DNA of 64,000 nt from DATLLJ01 sp965229885 (GTDB lineage Bacteria; Acidobacteriota; Vicinamibacteria; Vicinamibacterales; CAVVIG01): the NCBI GenBank assembly GCA_965229885.1, contig CBDDJX010000003.1, positions 1,054,001 through 1,118,000 of the forward strand, given 5' to 3'. The notes under the pieces are model-generated. The model was not told where the DNA came from, searched no databases, and saw only the letters and a list, made by a program, of their open reading frames with translations. The position numbers were made by a program, and so were the translations under genes. Shown piece after piece: positions 27,870 to 36,852 of the stretch (the stretch's first letter is position 1; each line of letters begins with the position of its first letter).

Positions 27870-29495
27870 ATGCACTCGATCATCCCGCGCGGGCGCTTGT
27901 TCCACGGCCTTTCGGTGTTCCTGCTCTCGCTGGCCGTGGTCTGTGCAACTGGTCGCAGTGCGACGGCCCAGGAGCTGTTTCACCCAGCGCTCAACCCTCA
28001 ACATTTCCCGGTTCCGCAGACTTTGGTGCCCGCTGTCGAGTTCTGGCGTAATGTTTTTTCGCGTTATGGATCGACTCAAACGGTCATCCACGACAATCTG
28101 TACCTTGACGTCGTGTTCTCGGTGGTTGATGTCGGCGACCTGGTTCGCAATGGCGACTCGGCCATCGCCGTTGAGCGCGCGCAACGAGACCGGGTTCGCC
28201 GCGAAGTCCGGCGGTACCAGCAGGTCTTGAGGCGGTTGGCGGGAGACCGGCGGGTGGAGACGAGTCCTGCGGACGTCGACCGGGTCCGTGCCTTGTATGC
28301 CAACTCGGCAAAGGGCGCGTCAGATTTCAGGGCTGCGGTCGGCAGAGTTCGTGGCCAAGGCGGCCTCAAGGACCGATTTGCTGAAGCCATTGCGACGTCC
28401 GGCATGTTCATGCCGAGAATCGAGCGGATCCTGGCTCAACACGGAGTCCCGGCCGAGGTCCGGTGCCTGCCGTTCGTCGAGTCGATGTTCAACTACAAGG
28501 CCCGGTCGAAGGTCGGCGCGTCCGGTGTATGGCAGTTCACCGCATCCACTGGCCGCCAGTATCTCCAGATGGACTCGGCCGTCGACGAGCGCAGCGACGT
28601 GTGGCTTGCGGCCGACGGCGCCGCGCGGCTGCTGGTCGACAACTACAACCGAGTAGAGAGCTGGCCGCTCGCCTTGACCGGGTACAACCACGGTATCGCA
28701 GGCATGGCACGCGCTGCCCGCCAGGTTGGAACGTCTGATATAGGGGTAATTGTCGAGCGGTACGGCTCTCGGAGCTTCGGCTTCGCCTCGCGGAATTTCT
28801 ACGCGGAGTTCGTCGCTGCCGTGACGGTGTTTTCGGATCGAGAGTGGCTGTTCCCAGGCGCTGAACCGCTTCCGCCGGTGCGGTTCGAGGAGTTCAAGGC
28901 AGGACACTTCGTGTCGCTGCTGGACCTGGCGCATCTCACGGGCATAGACCTCGACAGGATGATGACCCTTAACCCAGCGCTTCATGAGGACGTGGCGCGC
29001 GGCGAGCTGCTGATTCCCGCGACGTATCCGCTACGCGTGCCCGAAGGACGACGGGGCGATTTCGAGAGCGCACTGGCGCAGCTTCCAGCCTCGCGAAAAA
29101 GGGATCGTCAGCTCTCGGTCAGCTTTCGCGTGCGGCGTGGCGATACGCTTAGCGGTATTGCTCGAAAATTCGGGACGTCGACGAGAGCCCTACAGAGGGC
29201 CAACGGGCTCCCGAGAGCCGACCGAATCTATCCGGGCCAAACCCTCGAAGTTCGCAGCGGTAGCGGTTCCTGGAATCCGCTCGTGTGGACCCCTGATGAG
29301 GCCTCTGCGGCGCAGGCCGCTACCGAGGTCGGGCACGTGCACGTTGTCCGTTCCGGTGAGACGATTGCCCGCATCGCGTCGCGCTACGGTCTCACGATTG
29401 CGGAGCTGGCGGCCGCGAACAAGTTAACATCTCCCGACCGGATTCCGGTCGGTCTGCAGCTCCTGATTCCCGGGCCCGTTCAGGCTCGGGAATAG
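27870..29495 (+). CDS. mltD: MltD-type lytic transglycosylase with two LysM domains
   Basis: Cleaves peptidoglycan between MurNAc and GlcNAc with formation of 1,6-anhydroMurNAc. Order: signal peptide (to about TAQEL), an N-terminal helical region, the SLT domain with catalytic Glu in VESMFNYKARSKVGASGVWQ, the YNHGIAGMARA region, then LysM 1 (VRRGDTLSGIARKFGTSTRA) and LysM 2 (VRSGETIARIASRYGLTIAE). The 541-residue length and two LysM modules match MltD. AGCTGAGGAG supports the ATG. It looks intact amid broken neighbours; a solitary IS end lies just upstream of its leader and may affect its promoter. Confidence 0.92.
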   Translation: MHSIIPRGRLFHGLSVFLLSLAVVCATGRSATAQELFHPALNPQHFPVPQTLVPAVEFWRNVFSRYGSTQTVIHDNLYLDVVFSVVDVGDLVRNGDSAIAVERAQRDRVRREVRRYQQVLRRLAGDRRVETSPADVDRVRALYANSAKGASDFRAAVGRVRGQGGLKDRFAEAIATSGMFMPRIERILAQHGVPAEVRCLPFVESMFNYKARSKVGASGVWQFTASTGRQYLQMDSAVDERSDVWLAADGAARLLVDNYNRVESWPLALTGYNHGIAGMARAARQVGTSDIGVIVERYGSRSFGFASRNFYAEFVAAVTVFSDREWLFPGAEPLPPVRFEEFKAGHFVSLLDLAHLTGIDLDRMMTLNPALHEDVARGELLIPATYPLRVPEGRRGDFESALAQLPASRKRDRQLSVSFRVRRGDTLSGIARKFGTSTRALQRANGLPRADRIYPGQTLEVRSGSGSWNPLVWTPDEASAAQAATEVGHVHVVRSGETIARIASRYGLTIAELAAANKLTSPDRIPVGLQLLIPGPVQARE

Positions 29496-29532
29496 TTGCC
29501 GGCGGGGTATTGTCAAGTTAACGCGCGCGGTG

Positions 29533-29553
29533 ACACCGTTCGCGGTGTTTTTG
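29533..29553 (+). terminator. Rho-independent terminator after mltD
   Basis: ACACCG-TTCG-CGGTGT followed by TTTTTG: six perfect pairs, a stable UUCG tetraloop and a T run, 38 bases past the mltD stop. Confidence 0.7.
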
Positions 29554-29601
29554 TTGCAGCACCGAAACGGTCCCCGGTTCACGCCTCCGACGGACGGGCG
29601 C

Positions 29602-29850
29602 TCAGCGGATCGTGACTCCGACGGTGAACTCGATGACATTGTGGTTGAAATTACCGAAGAGCGTATCGCCGCCGAATTTCAGGTCGCCAAGCCGGCCATA
29701 CCAATAACTCACGGCAGCGTGATCGACACGATTCGCGCGACCCGTATGTCGTAACCGGCGCCGAGAATAAGGCCGAATCCGAGACCTCCTGGCGCCGGCC
29801 TCGTGCCCTGAATCTGAATGCCATGGTTTCCGCGGATCGTGGCCTCACTG
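29602..29850 (-). pseudogene. Outer-membrane beta-barrel protein, C-terminal fragment
   Basis: Minus strand: GLGFGLILGAGYDIRVARIV, then after a frameshift near 29720 SYWYGRLGDLKFGGDTLFGN and FNHNVIEFTVGVTIR, which are amphipathic strands ending in the aromatic-rich C-terminus of an outer-membrane barrel. The N-terminal part is missing. Confidence 0.55.
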
Positions 29851-29920
29851 CACGGTCTCCGCGGGGCGGACATGCAGGTCGCCCACGCGTAGTGCGGTGC
29901 CGGCGCGGCGATCGCCTCGC

Positions 29921-31033
29921 TCAGACGACGGCGACCTTGACGTTGTGGATCGGGGGCAGCGAATCGAACAGGCAGTCCCACTTCTCACCGCCTTCCCGCC
30001 CGATCCAGACCTGACCGGTCGTCGTGCCGAAGTAGAGCGCGGGGCTCCGAAGCCGGTCGATGTCCATCGCGTCGCGCAGGATCGTGAAGTAGCCCTCTTT
30101 CTTCGGCAGCCCGCGCGCGAGCCGGCTCCAGGAGTCGCCGCCATTCTCGCTGCGGCACACCGCGGGCGCGCCGCCGGGACAGGTGCGCGTCGCCGACGCG
30201 AGCGGCACGACGTACACCGTGTCGGCGTCGTGCGGGTGGACGACGATGGGGAATCCGAAGTCCGACGGAAGTCCCTTGGCGATCGATCGCCACGAGCGGC
30301 CGTAGTCGTCGCTGCGCAGCACGCCGATGTCCGGCCGCGGCCCGCCAGGCCCGGTCCAGTCGGCCCATCCGCCGTGGTTCTGCATGTAGAGCCGTCCGGG
30401 CGCGTCGTCGTGCCGCGCGATCTTATGCACGCACTGACCGAACTCGGGATAGGGATCGGGCGCGAAGCCGGCGCCTCGATTGGACGCCGTGAACGTGTCG
30501 CCGCCGTCTTCACTCAGGTAGTGGCCGCCGGTTGAGATGCCGAGGTGCACGCGATTCCCGTCGCGGATGATCGTGTGCATGCAGAGCCCGCCGGCCCCAG
30601 GCTGCCACTTGGGCGCGTGCTCGTGATTGCTGATGCCGGGCACCATGTCCCATGAATCGCCGCCGTCCTGGCTCCTGAACAGCGACGCCGGTTCCACGCC
30701 GCACCACAGTTCCTTCCTGCCCGCCCCGGCCTCGAGCGACCAGATGTTGATGAGCGCCCGCCCGTCCGCCTTGGGGAATGCCGGCGCGGCCTTCGTCTCC
30801 TTGAAGCTCTTGCCCATGTCGGTGGAACACAGCACCTTCATGCCGAAGAACGGGTTGCAACTCGAGGCGTACAGGCGCGGCGTGCCGCGGGTGTCGACGA
30901 GCGTCGAGTACACGGGGACGCCCAGACCGAATGGCCCGCGCAGCGCGAAGCTGCGCCTCGGCTTCGCCGCCTCGGCGACGAACACCCCCTTCTTGGTGCC
31001 GATCGTGAGAATGACTCGATCCCCCATCTTCAA
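29921..31033 (-). CDS. BNR/sialidase-like beta-propeller protein
   Basis: A 370-residue protein with repeated Asp-box-like segments (RSQDGGDSWDMV, LSEDGGDTFTAS, RSDDYGRSWRSI, RSENGGDSWSRL) spaced as propeller blades. It starts with ILTIGTKKGVFVAE and has no signal peptide, so it is probably cytoplasmic, unlike true sialidases, and I see no sialidase catalytic Arg triad. It overlaps the MoaD/ThiS-like gene by four bases (ATGA), so both are made together. From memory this pairing recurs in Actinobacteria and Acidobacteria; the function is unknown. Confidence 0.82.
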   Translation of the reverse strand: MKMGDRVILTIGTKKGVFVAEAAKPRRSFALRGPFGLGVPVYSTLVDTRGTPRLYASSCNPFFGMKVLCSTDMGKSFKETKAAPAFPKADGRALINIWSLEAGAGRKELWCGVEPASLFRSQDGGDSWDMVPGISNHEHAPKWQPGAGGLCMHTIIRDGNRVHLGISTGGHYLSEDGGDTFTASNRGAGFAPDPYPEFGQCVHKIARHDDAPGRLYMQNHGGWADWTGPGGPRPDIGVLRSDDYGRSWRSIAKGLPSDFGFPIVVHPHDADTVYVVPLASATRTCPGGAPAVCRSENGGDSWSRLARGLPKKEGYFTILRDAMDIDRLRSPALYFGTTTGQVWIGREGGEKWDCLFDSLPPIHNVKVAVV

Positions 31034-31308
31034 CCTCCTGAAACCGCCGGCAGGATCGTGACCACGTCCCCCGTCGCCAGCGTCGTGTCGACCCCGTCGA
31101 GGTCGCGCACATTGTCCGAGTTCACGAATATGTTCAGGTTCCGGCGAACCTTGCCGGTTTCGTCACAGACGTTGCGATACAACGCGAACTGGTTCCGCTC
31201 GAGATCGTCGAGCGCCGCGCGCACGGTGGGCGCCGAAATCGAGAGCTGCTCTCGACCCGCACAGTACGTGCGTAGGGCGCCATGGACGTGGAGCGTGATG
31301 GTCGGCAT
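31030..31308 (-). CDS. MoaD/ThiS-like ubiquitin-fold protein
   Basis: A 92-residue beta-grasp protein: ITLHVHGALRTYCAGREQLS opens the fold, VRAALDDLERNQFALYRNV forms the helix, and VTILPAVSGG ends with the diglycine tail that is activated by adenylation in MoaD, ThiS and archaeal SAMPs. RRNLNIFVNSDNVRDLDG is typical of the SAMP/MoaD-like branch. I start at ATG 31308. No MoaE, ThiG or E1-like gene is nearby; the only partner is the propeller. It may be a sulfur carrier or protein modifier. Confidence 0.82.
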   Translation of the reverse strand: MPTITLHVHGALRTYCAGREQLSISAPTVRAALDDLERNQFALYRNVCDETGKVRRNLNIFVNSDNVRDLDGVDTTLATGDVVTILPAVSGG

Positions 31309-31440
31309 CGGATCCACGGGATGAGAGGAAGCGTATCGCTGGCGGTTGGGGCGAAGCAACCCGGAGTGGTCCCAAAGTTGTTGTCTTCTTCACCCGGGCG
31401 ATGGATAGCGGCACCGTGCATTCGAACCCCCTGCCAGTTC

Positions 31441-32495
31441 CTCATACCGCTGCCAATTGAAGCGTACGCACTGATCGGAGATACCCGTACCGCTGCCCTG
31501 GTGGGCAATGACGGCTCGATCGACTGGCTGTGCGTGTCACGCTTCGATTCCGGACGACGCTGCCAGGCGTAGAAGCCGCTGCGCGTCACGCGCAGACATC
31601 GACAGAGAATGCTCACCGTATGCTCGGCCTTCTTCGCCGCGATGAAGGTAAACCTCATCGGCTCTGCTTCGCGAAGAAGGCCGCCGCTTTTTTCAGGATG
31701 TCGCGCTCCTCGGCGAGGATCCGATTCTCTTTGCGGAGCCGTGCCAGCTCCTCCCGCTCCGCCGGCGTCAGATCCAGGTCGCGCGAGCCGGCACCGATCG
31801 TCTTGCCCTCATCCAACACGAGCCGGACCGCGCCGGCCATGAACTCCTCAGTGAACTGTCGTCACGCGCGTCGTCCCGCTCTGCGTGATCCCATCCTGGA
31901 CATCGTATCCACCTTTCGGATTGTGTCCACGAAACCGGATCAAGCTCAGTTCGGCTTGAACGGCCAGCTCGAACGGTGGCGTGCGCTTCGGGAGACCGTG
32001 CACGCGCAGGTGTGCCGCGAGGGATTCGACGCGCACCGCAACGCCTTCGTTCAGCAATACGGCTCGAAGAGTCTGGACGCGAGCTTGCTGATGATTCCTC
32101 TGGTGCGGTTTCTTCCGCCCGAAGACCCGCGCGCGAGCGGGACCATCGAGGCTATCCGGTCCGAGCTCCTGGTCGACGGCCTGCTCCGGCGGTACTCGAC
32201 GGACGACGGCATCGACAGGCTTCCGCCTGGGGAAGGCACGTTCCTGCCGTGTTCGTTCTGGCTCGCCGACAACCTGGCGATGGTCGGCCGCCACGGCGAG
32301 GCCACGGCGCTGTTCGAGCGGCTGCTGTCCCTGTGCAACGACGTCGGCCTCATCTCGGAGGGGTACGACACGAATGAGCGGCGCATGGTCGGCAACTTTC
32401 CGCAGGCAATGACGCACGTGGCGCTGATCAACGCCGCACGCAATCTGTCGGTGCCGCGCGCACCGCGCGAACGCCTGGCGCAGCGGCGGCGCTAG
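31441..32495 (+). pseudogene. GH15 glucoamylase/trehalase-like gene, interrupted, middle deleted
   Basis: The N-terminal scrap reads LPIEAYALIGDTRTAALVGN and GSIDWLCVSRFDSG, the canonical start of GH15 proteins. After an IS fragment the C-terminal part resumes with RWRALRETVHAQVCREGFDA, QQYGSKSLDASLLMIPLVRF, LPPGEGTFLPCSFWLADNLA and PQAMTHVALINAARNL. Some 350 residues between, including the first catalytic Glu region, are missing. Clearly non-functional. Confidence 0.85.
31543..31948 (-). mobile_element. Truncated IS3-family element (same type as the 53.8-kb copy)
   Basis: The right end (CCGGATCAAGCTCA) is intact. It carries orfA (MAGAVRLVLDEGKTIGAGSR, but with about 21 codons missing before LTPAEREEL) and the start of orfB (KKAEHTVSILCRCLRVTRSG). 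The other end is lost. At the broken side ten bases, TCGATTCCGG, are shared by the GH15 gene and by the full element at 54996, so the junction is a microhomology deletion. Confidence 0.85.
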
Positions 32496-32547
32496 CAGGC
32501 CGTGGTGAAAGTCGAGCACGGCCTGCCAGCAGCCCGTGCTGGGGGAT

Positions 32548-32640
32548 TGAACCGTGCCGGGTTTGTCGGAGGGCTCATTCCTTGAGAGGATGGAGTCCAT
32601 GGCACGACGAGTCAAATCGCCACTGCGTGACAAGGCATGA
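32548..32640 (+). repeat. Solitary IS3-type end with start of orfA
   Basis: TGAACCGTGCCGGGTTTGTCGGAGGGCTCATTCC resembles the ends of IS copies A-C. A leader and ATG (MARRVKSPLRDKA, then stop) follow. It is the left end of a related IS, cut short after 13 codons. Confidence 0.65.
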
Positions 32641-32733
32641 CCTATCCGCCAAGGCGGGATACGCGCCCCAATGCCGAGGTGTCATAAGGGTTGGTCTACT
32701 TCGCTGCGCCGTCCTGAGTAGAAAGGTAAGAGA

Positions 32734-33101
32734 ATGAAGATCAACCGGATAGACATCGTTTCCATCCCGTACGTGATCAGCTAGCCGCCAAGTCTTTCTA
32801 CGAAGACGTGCTGGGGTTCAAGATCGTTCGGGACAACCCAATGGGGCCCGATCGACGGTGGGTTGAATTGGGGCCGGAAGGCGCCGAGACCTCAATTACG
32901 CTGGTGACGTGGTTCGCGCAGATGCCACCGGGATCGGTGCATGGCATGGTTCTCGATACGGACGACATAGATGCGACACGCGCTGAGCTAAGGAAACGAG
33001 GACTTGATATCTCTTCAGTCGACGAGGCTCCCTGGGGAAAATATGCAACCTTTTCGGATCCAGACGGTAACGGCTGGGTTCTTCAGCAAGCGCGGCGATA
33101 G
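32734..33101 (+). pseudogene. VOC/glyoxalase-family protein, frameshifted near the start
   Basis: AAAGGTAAGAGA precedes ATG; MKINRIDIVSIP is followed after a one-base shift near 32775 by DQLAAKSFYEDVLGFKIVRD, then VHGMVLDTDDIDATRAELRK and FSDPDGNGWVLQQ. This is one complete VOC domain of about 120 residues. Metal ligands are hard to place because of the shift. If the shift were a sequencing error the gene would be intact. Confidence 0.75.
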
Positions 33102-33255
33102 GTAGGCCTTGCCTAACGGCCAAGTGGCGACCGATCTTGCCCTGGGCCCAGGTCCCCGACCCTGAGTCAGCCGGATCAGTCGCTACTCGACAAGGGGAGG
33201 GTGATCCTCGAGGGCAAGGTCCGCGCTGGGGCGGGCTCCTTATTTCGTGGCATCG

Positions 33256-34779
33256 CTACTTCCCGTTCCAAAGCGTCTGGAGGAAGTCCCTCGCGGTGGC
33301 TCTGGGGCTCTGGCCGTCGTCGACAAGTAGATTCAGCCGGCGCATCGTGTCGCCGTCGATCTTTCCGACGAGTCTCCGCAGCGCGTCGATCGCCTCGGGA
33401 TGCCGGCGCTGCAGACCTGCGCTGGCAAGGATGACAGCGTCGTACGGCGGGATTGCACCGCGGTCGTCTTCAATGATGAGGAGATCCAGCGCAGAGATCC
33501 GACCGTCGGTGGAGAACGCGCTGATGACATCCACGTTCCCCTGTGCGACGGCTTGGTACATGAGCGAGGAGTCCATGCTCCTTTGGGTCGCAAACCCGAG
33601 GCCATACGTCTCACGGAGCGCTCGCCACTCCGCGCGTCCGAAGAATTCGTAGTCACCACCGATGGACAGGGTCGGAGCATGGAGGACGAGATCACTGATC
33701 CGTCGAATTCTCAGGCGATCGGCTTGTTCGCGCCGCATGGCAAGGGCGTAGGCGTTCTCGAAGCCGAGAGCGCCAACCATCACGATTCCGTGCTGGTCGC
33801 GCAGGAACTGCTCGACCTCGGCCAGGACGTCCGAACGGTTCGTCGGACCCGTCTCGCGATGCATGAGGGTGGCCCAGATCGTTCCCGAATAGTCGACGTA
33901 GACGTCGATCTCACCCGTGCGAAGCGCATCAAAGGCCACCGTCGATCCCAAGGACTGCGCCACCTCCGCAGGGGTCGCGGTCTCGTGCATCATCTGCCCG
34001 GCGAGGACTTCGCTCAGGATGTACTGCTCGGTGAATGTCTTTGCCCCGACGAGGATGCGTTCGTGTCTGGCCTGCATGAGATCGCGCCCCAGCGTGCCGC
34101 CGGTGTAAAGGCAGAGAAGCGCAAGCACGCCCAGGGCGAAGCCAAGGATCCCGCGATGCCGACGCTCCCATCCGACGGCGATGAGGCGGACCAGGCCGTC
34201 GAGTGTCAGCGCCAGGACCGCGGCGGCGACGCAACCGACCATGATGGCGTCATGGTTGCGGGTCTGCAGACCGGTGAAGATATAGTTCCCCAGGCTCGTC
34301 GCCCCGACCGGTGTCGAGAGCGTTGCGATGCCTACGGTCCATATCGTCGCGGTCCGTATTCCCGCGATGATGATCGGCATTGCGAGGGGAAGCTCCACGC
34401 GGACGAGCTGCTGCCGCGGTGTCATGCCGACCCCGCGCGCCGCTTCAATGAGAGCAGGGTCGACGGTTTTCAGCCCTGTCACGGTGTTCCGGAGGATCGG
34501 CAGCACGCTATAGAGCACGAGGCCAATGATGGCGGGCAGGTAGCCGATGCTGGGGAGATGTGCCGCGGCCAGCAGGGGCACCATAACCGCGAGCAGCGCC
34601 AGGCTGGGAATGGTCTGAATCACGCTGGCGACCCCCAGAACGGGCTGCTCCAGCCAGCGCACCCGCGTCGCCAGGACTCCGAGAGGGACGCTGACTGCAA
34701 CGCCCACGAGCAACGCGACGAGCACGAGCTGGAGATGGGCGGTGAGATAGTCCGGCAGAAGGGCGAGCTGCTCACTCAC
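33256..34779 (-). CDS. Osmoprotectant ABC transporter, permease-binding-protein fusion
   Basis: The first ~215 residues are an ABC permease of the OpuB/OpuC type (ASVIQTIPSLALLAVMVPLL, EAARGVGMTPRQQLVRVELP, TLSTPVGATSLGNYIFTGLQ). A membrane helix then leads to a periplasmic-binding domain of the OpuAC/QAT type (VGAKTFTEQYILSEVLAGQM, GEIDVYVDYSGTIWATLM, VISAFSTDGRISALDLLIIE). Such fusions import glycine betaine, choline or related compounds. It overlaps the ATPase gene by ATGA and is the last gene of a four-gene operon with asnB and a methyltransferase. All parts look intact; the ligand is not known. Confidence 0.92.
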   Translation of the reverse strand: MSEQLALLPDYLTAHLQLVLVALLVGVAVSVPLGVLATRVRWLEQPVLGVASVIQTIPSLALLAVMVPLLAAAHLPSIGYLPAIIGLVLYSVLPILRNTVTGLKTVDPALIEAARGVGMTPRQQLVRVELPLAMPIIIAGIRTATIWTVGIATLSTPVGATSLGNYIFTGLQTRNHDAIMVGCVAAAVLALTLDGLVRLIAVGWERRHRGILGFALGVLALLCLYTGGTLGRDLMQARHERILVGAKTFTEQYILSEVLAGQMMHETATPAEVAQSLGSTVAFDALRTGEIDVYVDYSGTIWATLMHRETGPTNRSDVLAEVEQFLRDQHGIVMVGALGFENAYALAMRREQADRLRIRRISDLVLHAPTLSIGGDYEFFGRAEWRALRETYGLGFATQRSMDSSLMYQAVAQGNVDVISAFSTDGRISALDLLIIEDDRGAIPPYDAVILASAGLQRRHPEAIDALRRLVGKIDGDTMRRLNLLVDDGQSPRATARDFLQTLWNGK

Positions 34780-35540
34780 CGTACGGCTCCAGCCATGAGC
34801 TCGTCAAAGGCGCGTGCCTGCCGGCGCGGCGTGTCCAGAAGGCGCTCGACGTACTCGTCGGCGGGAGCTGAGAGGAGCTCGTGGGGTGTGCCCACCTGGA
34901 CAAGACGCCCCTCCTTCATTATGCCGATGCGGTCGCCAAGGAGGAGCGCTTCTGCCATATCGTGTGTCACGAAGACCGCTGTCAGCCCTAGTCGTTTGCA
35001 GATGCCCAGGAACGACTGCTGCAACCGGTCTCGCGTCAGCGGGTCCAGTGCGCCAAATGGCTCATCGAGCAACATGAGCTTGGGCTCGGCCGAGAGCGCT
35101 CTTGCAACACCCACTCGCTGCTGCTGGCCACCGGATAACTCCGCGGGGCGCCGATTCCGCAAGGCAGCCTCGATCTCGACGAGGTCGAGCACCTCGCCGA
35201 CGCGCCGCCGAATTCGCTCGGCGTCCCAGCCGAGCAGCGAAAGAGGCATGGCAGCGTTCTGCTGAACGGTCATGTGGGGGAAAAGCCCGACCTTTTGGAA
35301 CACGTATCCGATCCCGCGGCGCAGCACATGACCGGTGAGCGCGCTCACGTCTTGTCCCTCGATCAGCACCGTTCCCGATGTGGGCTCGATCAAGCGGTTG
35401 ATCATCTTGAGCGTGGTGGTCTTGCCAGAGCCCGAACCACCCACCAGCACGAGTAGCGTTCCGGCGGAGACTGAGAAGGAAACCTCCCTCACCGCGGGCG
35501 TATTGCCGAAGAGCTTTGTCAGCCGCTGGACTTCGATCAT
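34776..35540 (-). CDS. Osmoprotectant ABC transporter ATP-binding protein
   Basis: Walker A GGSGSGKTTTLKMINRLIEP, Q-loop FQKVGLFPHMTV, signature LSGGQQQRVGVARAL, Walker B KLMLLDEPFGALDP and the H-loop FVTHDMAEAL are all present, in the betaine/choline (OpuCA/ProV-like) pattern. The 254-residue form lacks the C-terminal CBS pair of many OpuCA proteins. Start ATG 35540 (MIEVQRLTK) overlaps the stop of the methyltransferase by ATGA; the open frame upstream is antisense-like. It energises the permease fusion that follows. Confidence 0.93.
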   Translation of the reverse strand: MIEVQRLTKLFGNTPAVREVSFSVSAGTLLVLVGGSGSGKTTTLKMINRLIEPTSGTVLIEGQDVSALTGHVLRRGIGYVFQKVGLFPHMTVQQNAAMPLSLLGWDAERIRRRVGEVLDLVEIEAALRNRRPAELSGGQQQRVGVARALSAEPKLMLLDEPFGALDPLTRDRLQQSFLGICKRLGLTAVFVTHDMAEALLLGDRIGIMKEGRLVQVGTPHELLSAPADEYVERLLDTPRRQARAFDELMAGAVR

Positions 35541-36832
35541 GAGCCCGACGCTGGTGTCTTTTCCGCTGGCGCGCCGACCTGGAGCACCGCGACGAGCCCA
35601 TGGCCGCAACCCCGCCCTTCCTGCAACTGGTGCTGCATCCGCCGCAGGACGTACGCTAGCTGAGGCTCGACGATGTTCGCCCGAACGTCTCCCACGTCGA
35701 TCCAGGCCACGCTATCGATGACTCGATCCAACGTCACCAGTGCCATCTGCAACGGCGGTGGATATTTTCGCCAATCCTCCATCCCGACCAGATTGACCCG
35801 CGTTCCGCGGAGCCGCTCGATTGTGACGTCGATCAGGACGTTCCAGCAGCGTGCCATCATCGTGAAGAACTGATTTAGTTCTTCGGCCCCCTCCACCGAT
35901 CGAAAGGCCACACGCATGCGCTCGATATTCGTGCGCACGTTGTGCTCGTAGAGCTGGTTCACGAGACTACGCAGCGGCGGAAGGCTTGTTCCATACTCCC
36001 CCGTGTCCACATGTCTACCGACGAAGAGGGAACGGTCGAGGACCTCCACCGCGCGGATGGGGATACCGTGTTCCTTTTGGAGATCGGTACAGAGCTCGTG
36101 GATCTCGTGCCCAGTCCAGAAACGCAAGGGAAAGCGCTCAACCATTCCACTGTGCGACTCGGCAGCTGGGTATAGATAGCTCATGGAGTAGGGGCGCATC
36201 TTCTCCTCTTCGGTGCGCGCGCTCCAGTAGTCTGGCCACTCGGGCGAGTACCGACCCACCACGTCCAGAACGACGATCGCCCCGAGCTTGGCGTGACGAA
36301 GGATTTCGCCCACACAACGATGGAGCGCGGAGCCCTCGAGATGCGACAGCGCGCCGTAGGAAGAGAAGTAGATGTCGAAGGGCTTCTCCTCCAGGACCGT
36401 GCCCAGCCCCTGGCGCAAGTCGCCTTGACAAAAGCGGACGTGGGAGGCGTTACGGTAGTTCTCCTGCCCCTGCGAGATCATCGCCTCGCTGAGGTCAAGC
36501 CCAAGGTAGAGCTCGATACGCTCTTGGGGCAGCAAATACCGATGCTCGTCGTGGAGGTCGAGGCCGCTCTGATCGATTCGCGTGAGAAGCTCGTAGCCCT
36601 GACCCGCGCCGCAGCCGAGATCGAGAATCCGCAGACCGCGACCCGCCGCTTGGCATGCTTCCATTCGCTCCTTGACAAACGGACGAAGCGCGAGACGCGT
36701 CAGATCGTCTTCCCAGTAGGCCCGCACGTTGTCGTATTTCCCGAAAAGGCCTCCCACGTTCTTGCTGTAGAACCCGTGCGCCACCGTCTCCTTGTAGGTC
36801 CGCTCACCCATGCTTGCTGCCGTGGTCGACAT
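35537..36832 (-). CDS. Class I SAM-dependent methyltransferase in osmolyte-type operon
   Basis: A 431-residue protein. AGGAGG eight bases before ATG 36832 sets the start. After an N-terminal segment (FGKYDNVRAYWEDDLTRLAL) comes SAM motif I (LRILDLGCGAGQGYELL), the acidic post-I strand (LYLGLDLSEAMISQGQ), motif II (FDIYFSSYGALSHLEG) and motif III (LGAIVVLDVVGRYSPEW). The C-terminal ~200 residues are not part of the Rossmann core and are of unknown fold. Between asnB (20-base gap) and an osmoprotectant importer, it may N- or O-methylate a small solute. I do not recognise a characterised orthologue. Confidence 0.85.
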   Translation of the reverse strand: MSTTAASMGERTYKETVAHGFYSKNVGGLFGKYDNVRAYWEDDLTRLALRPFVKERMEACQAAGRGLRILDLGCGAGQGYELLTRIDQSGLDLHDEHRYLLPQERIELYLGLDLSEAMISQGQENYRNASHVRFCQGDLRQGLGTVLEEKPFDIYFSSYGALSHLEGSALHRCVGEILRHAKLGAIVVLDVVGRYSPEWPDYWSARTEEEKMRPYSMSYLYPAAESHSGMVERFPLRFWTGHEIHELCTDLQKEHGIPIRAVEVLDRSLFVGRHVDTGEYGTSLPPLRSLVNQLYEHNVRTNIERMRVAFRSVEGAEELNQFFTMMARCWNVLIDVTIERLRGTRVNLVGMEDWRKYPPPLQMALVTLDRVIDSVAWIDVGDVRANIVEPQLAYVLRRMQHQLQEGRGCGHGLVAVLQVGAPAEKTPASGS

Positions 36833-36852
36833 CTGGTTGTCCTCCTTTCGCG

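Noticed and set aside
29496..29532. Second IS6-type end (TATTGTCAAGTTAACG)
   Set aside because: Resembles the IS6 end at 20.03 kb for only about ten bases; too short to call.
33400..35265. 621-codon plus-strand frame
   Set aside because: Antisense to the transporter genes, which have full ABC motifs; composition is His/Arg/Asp-rich as expected for a shadow.
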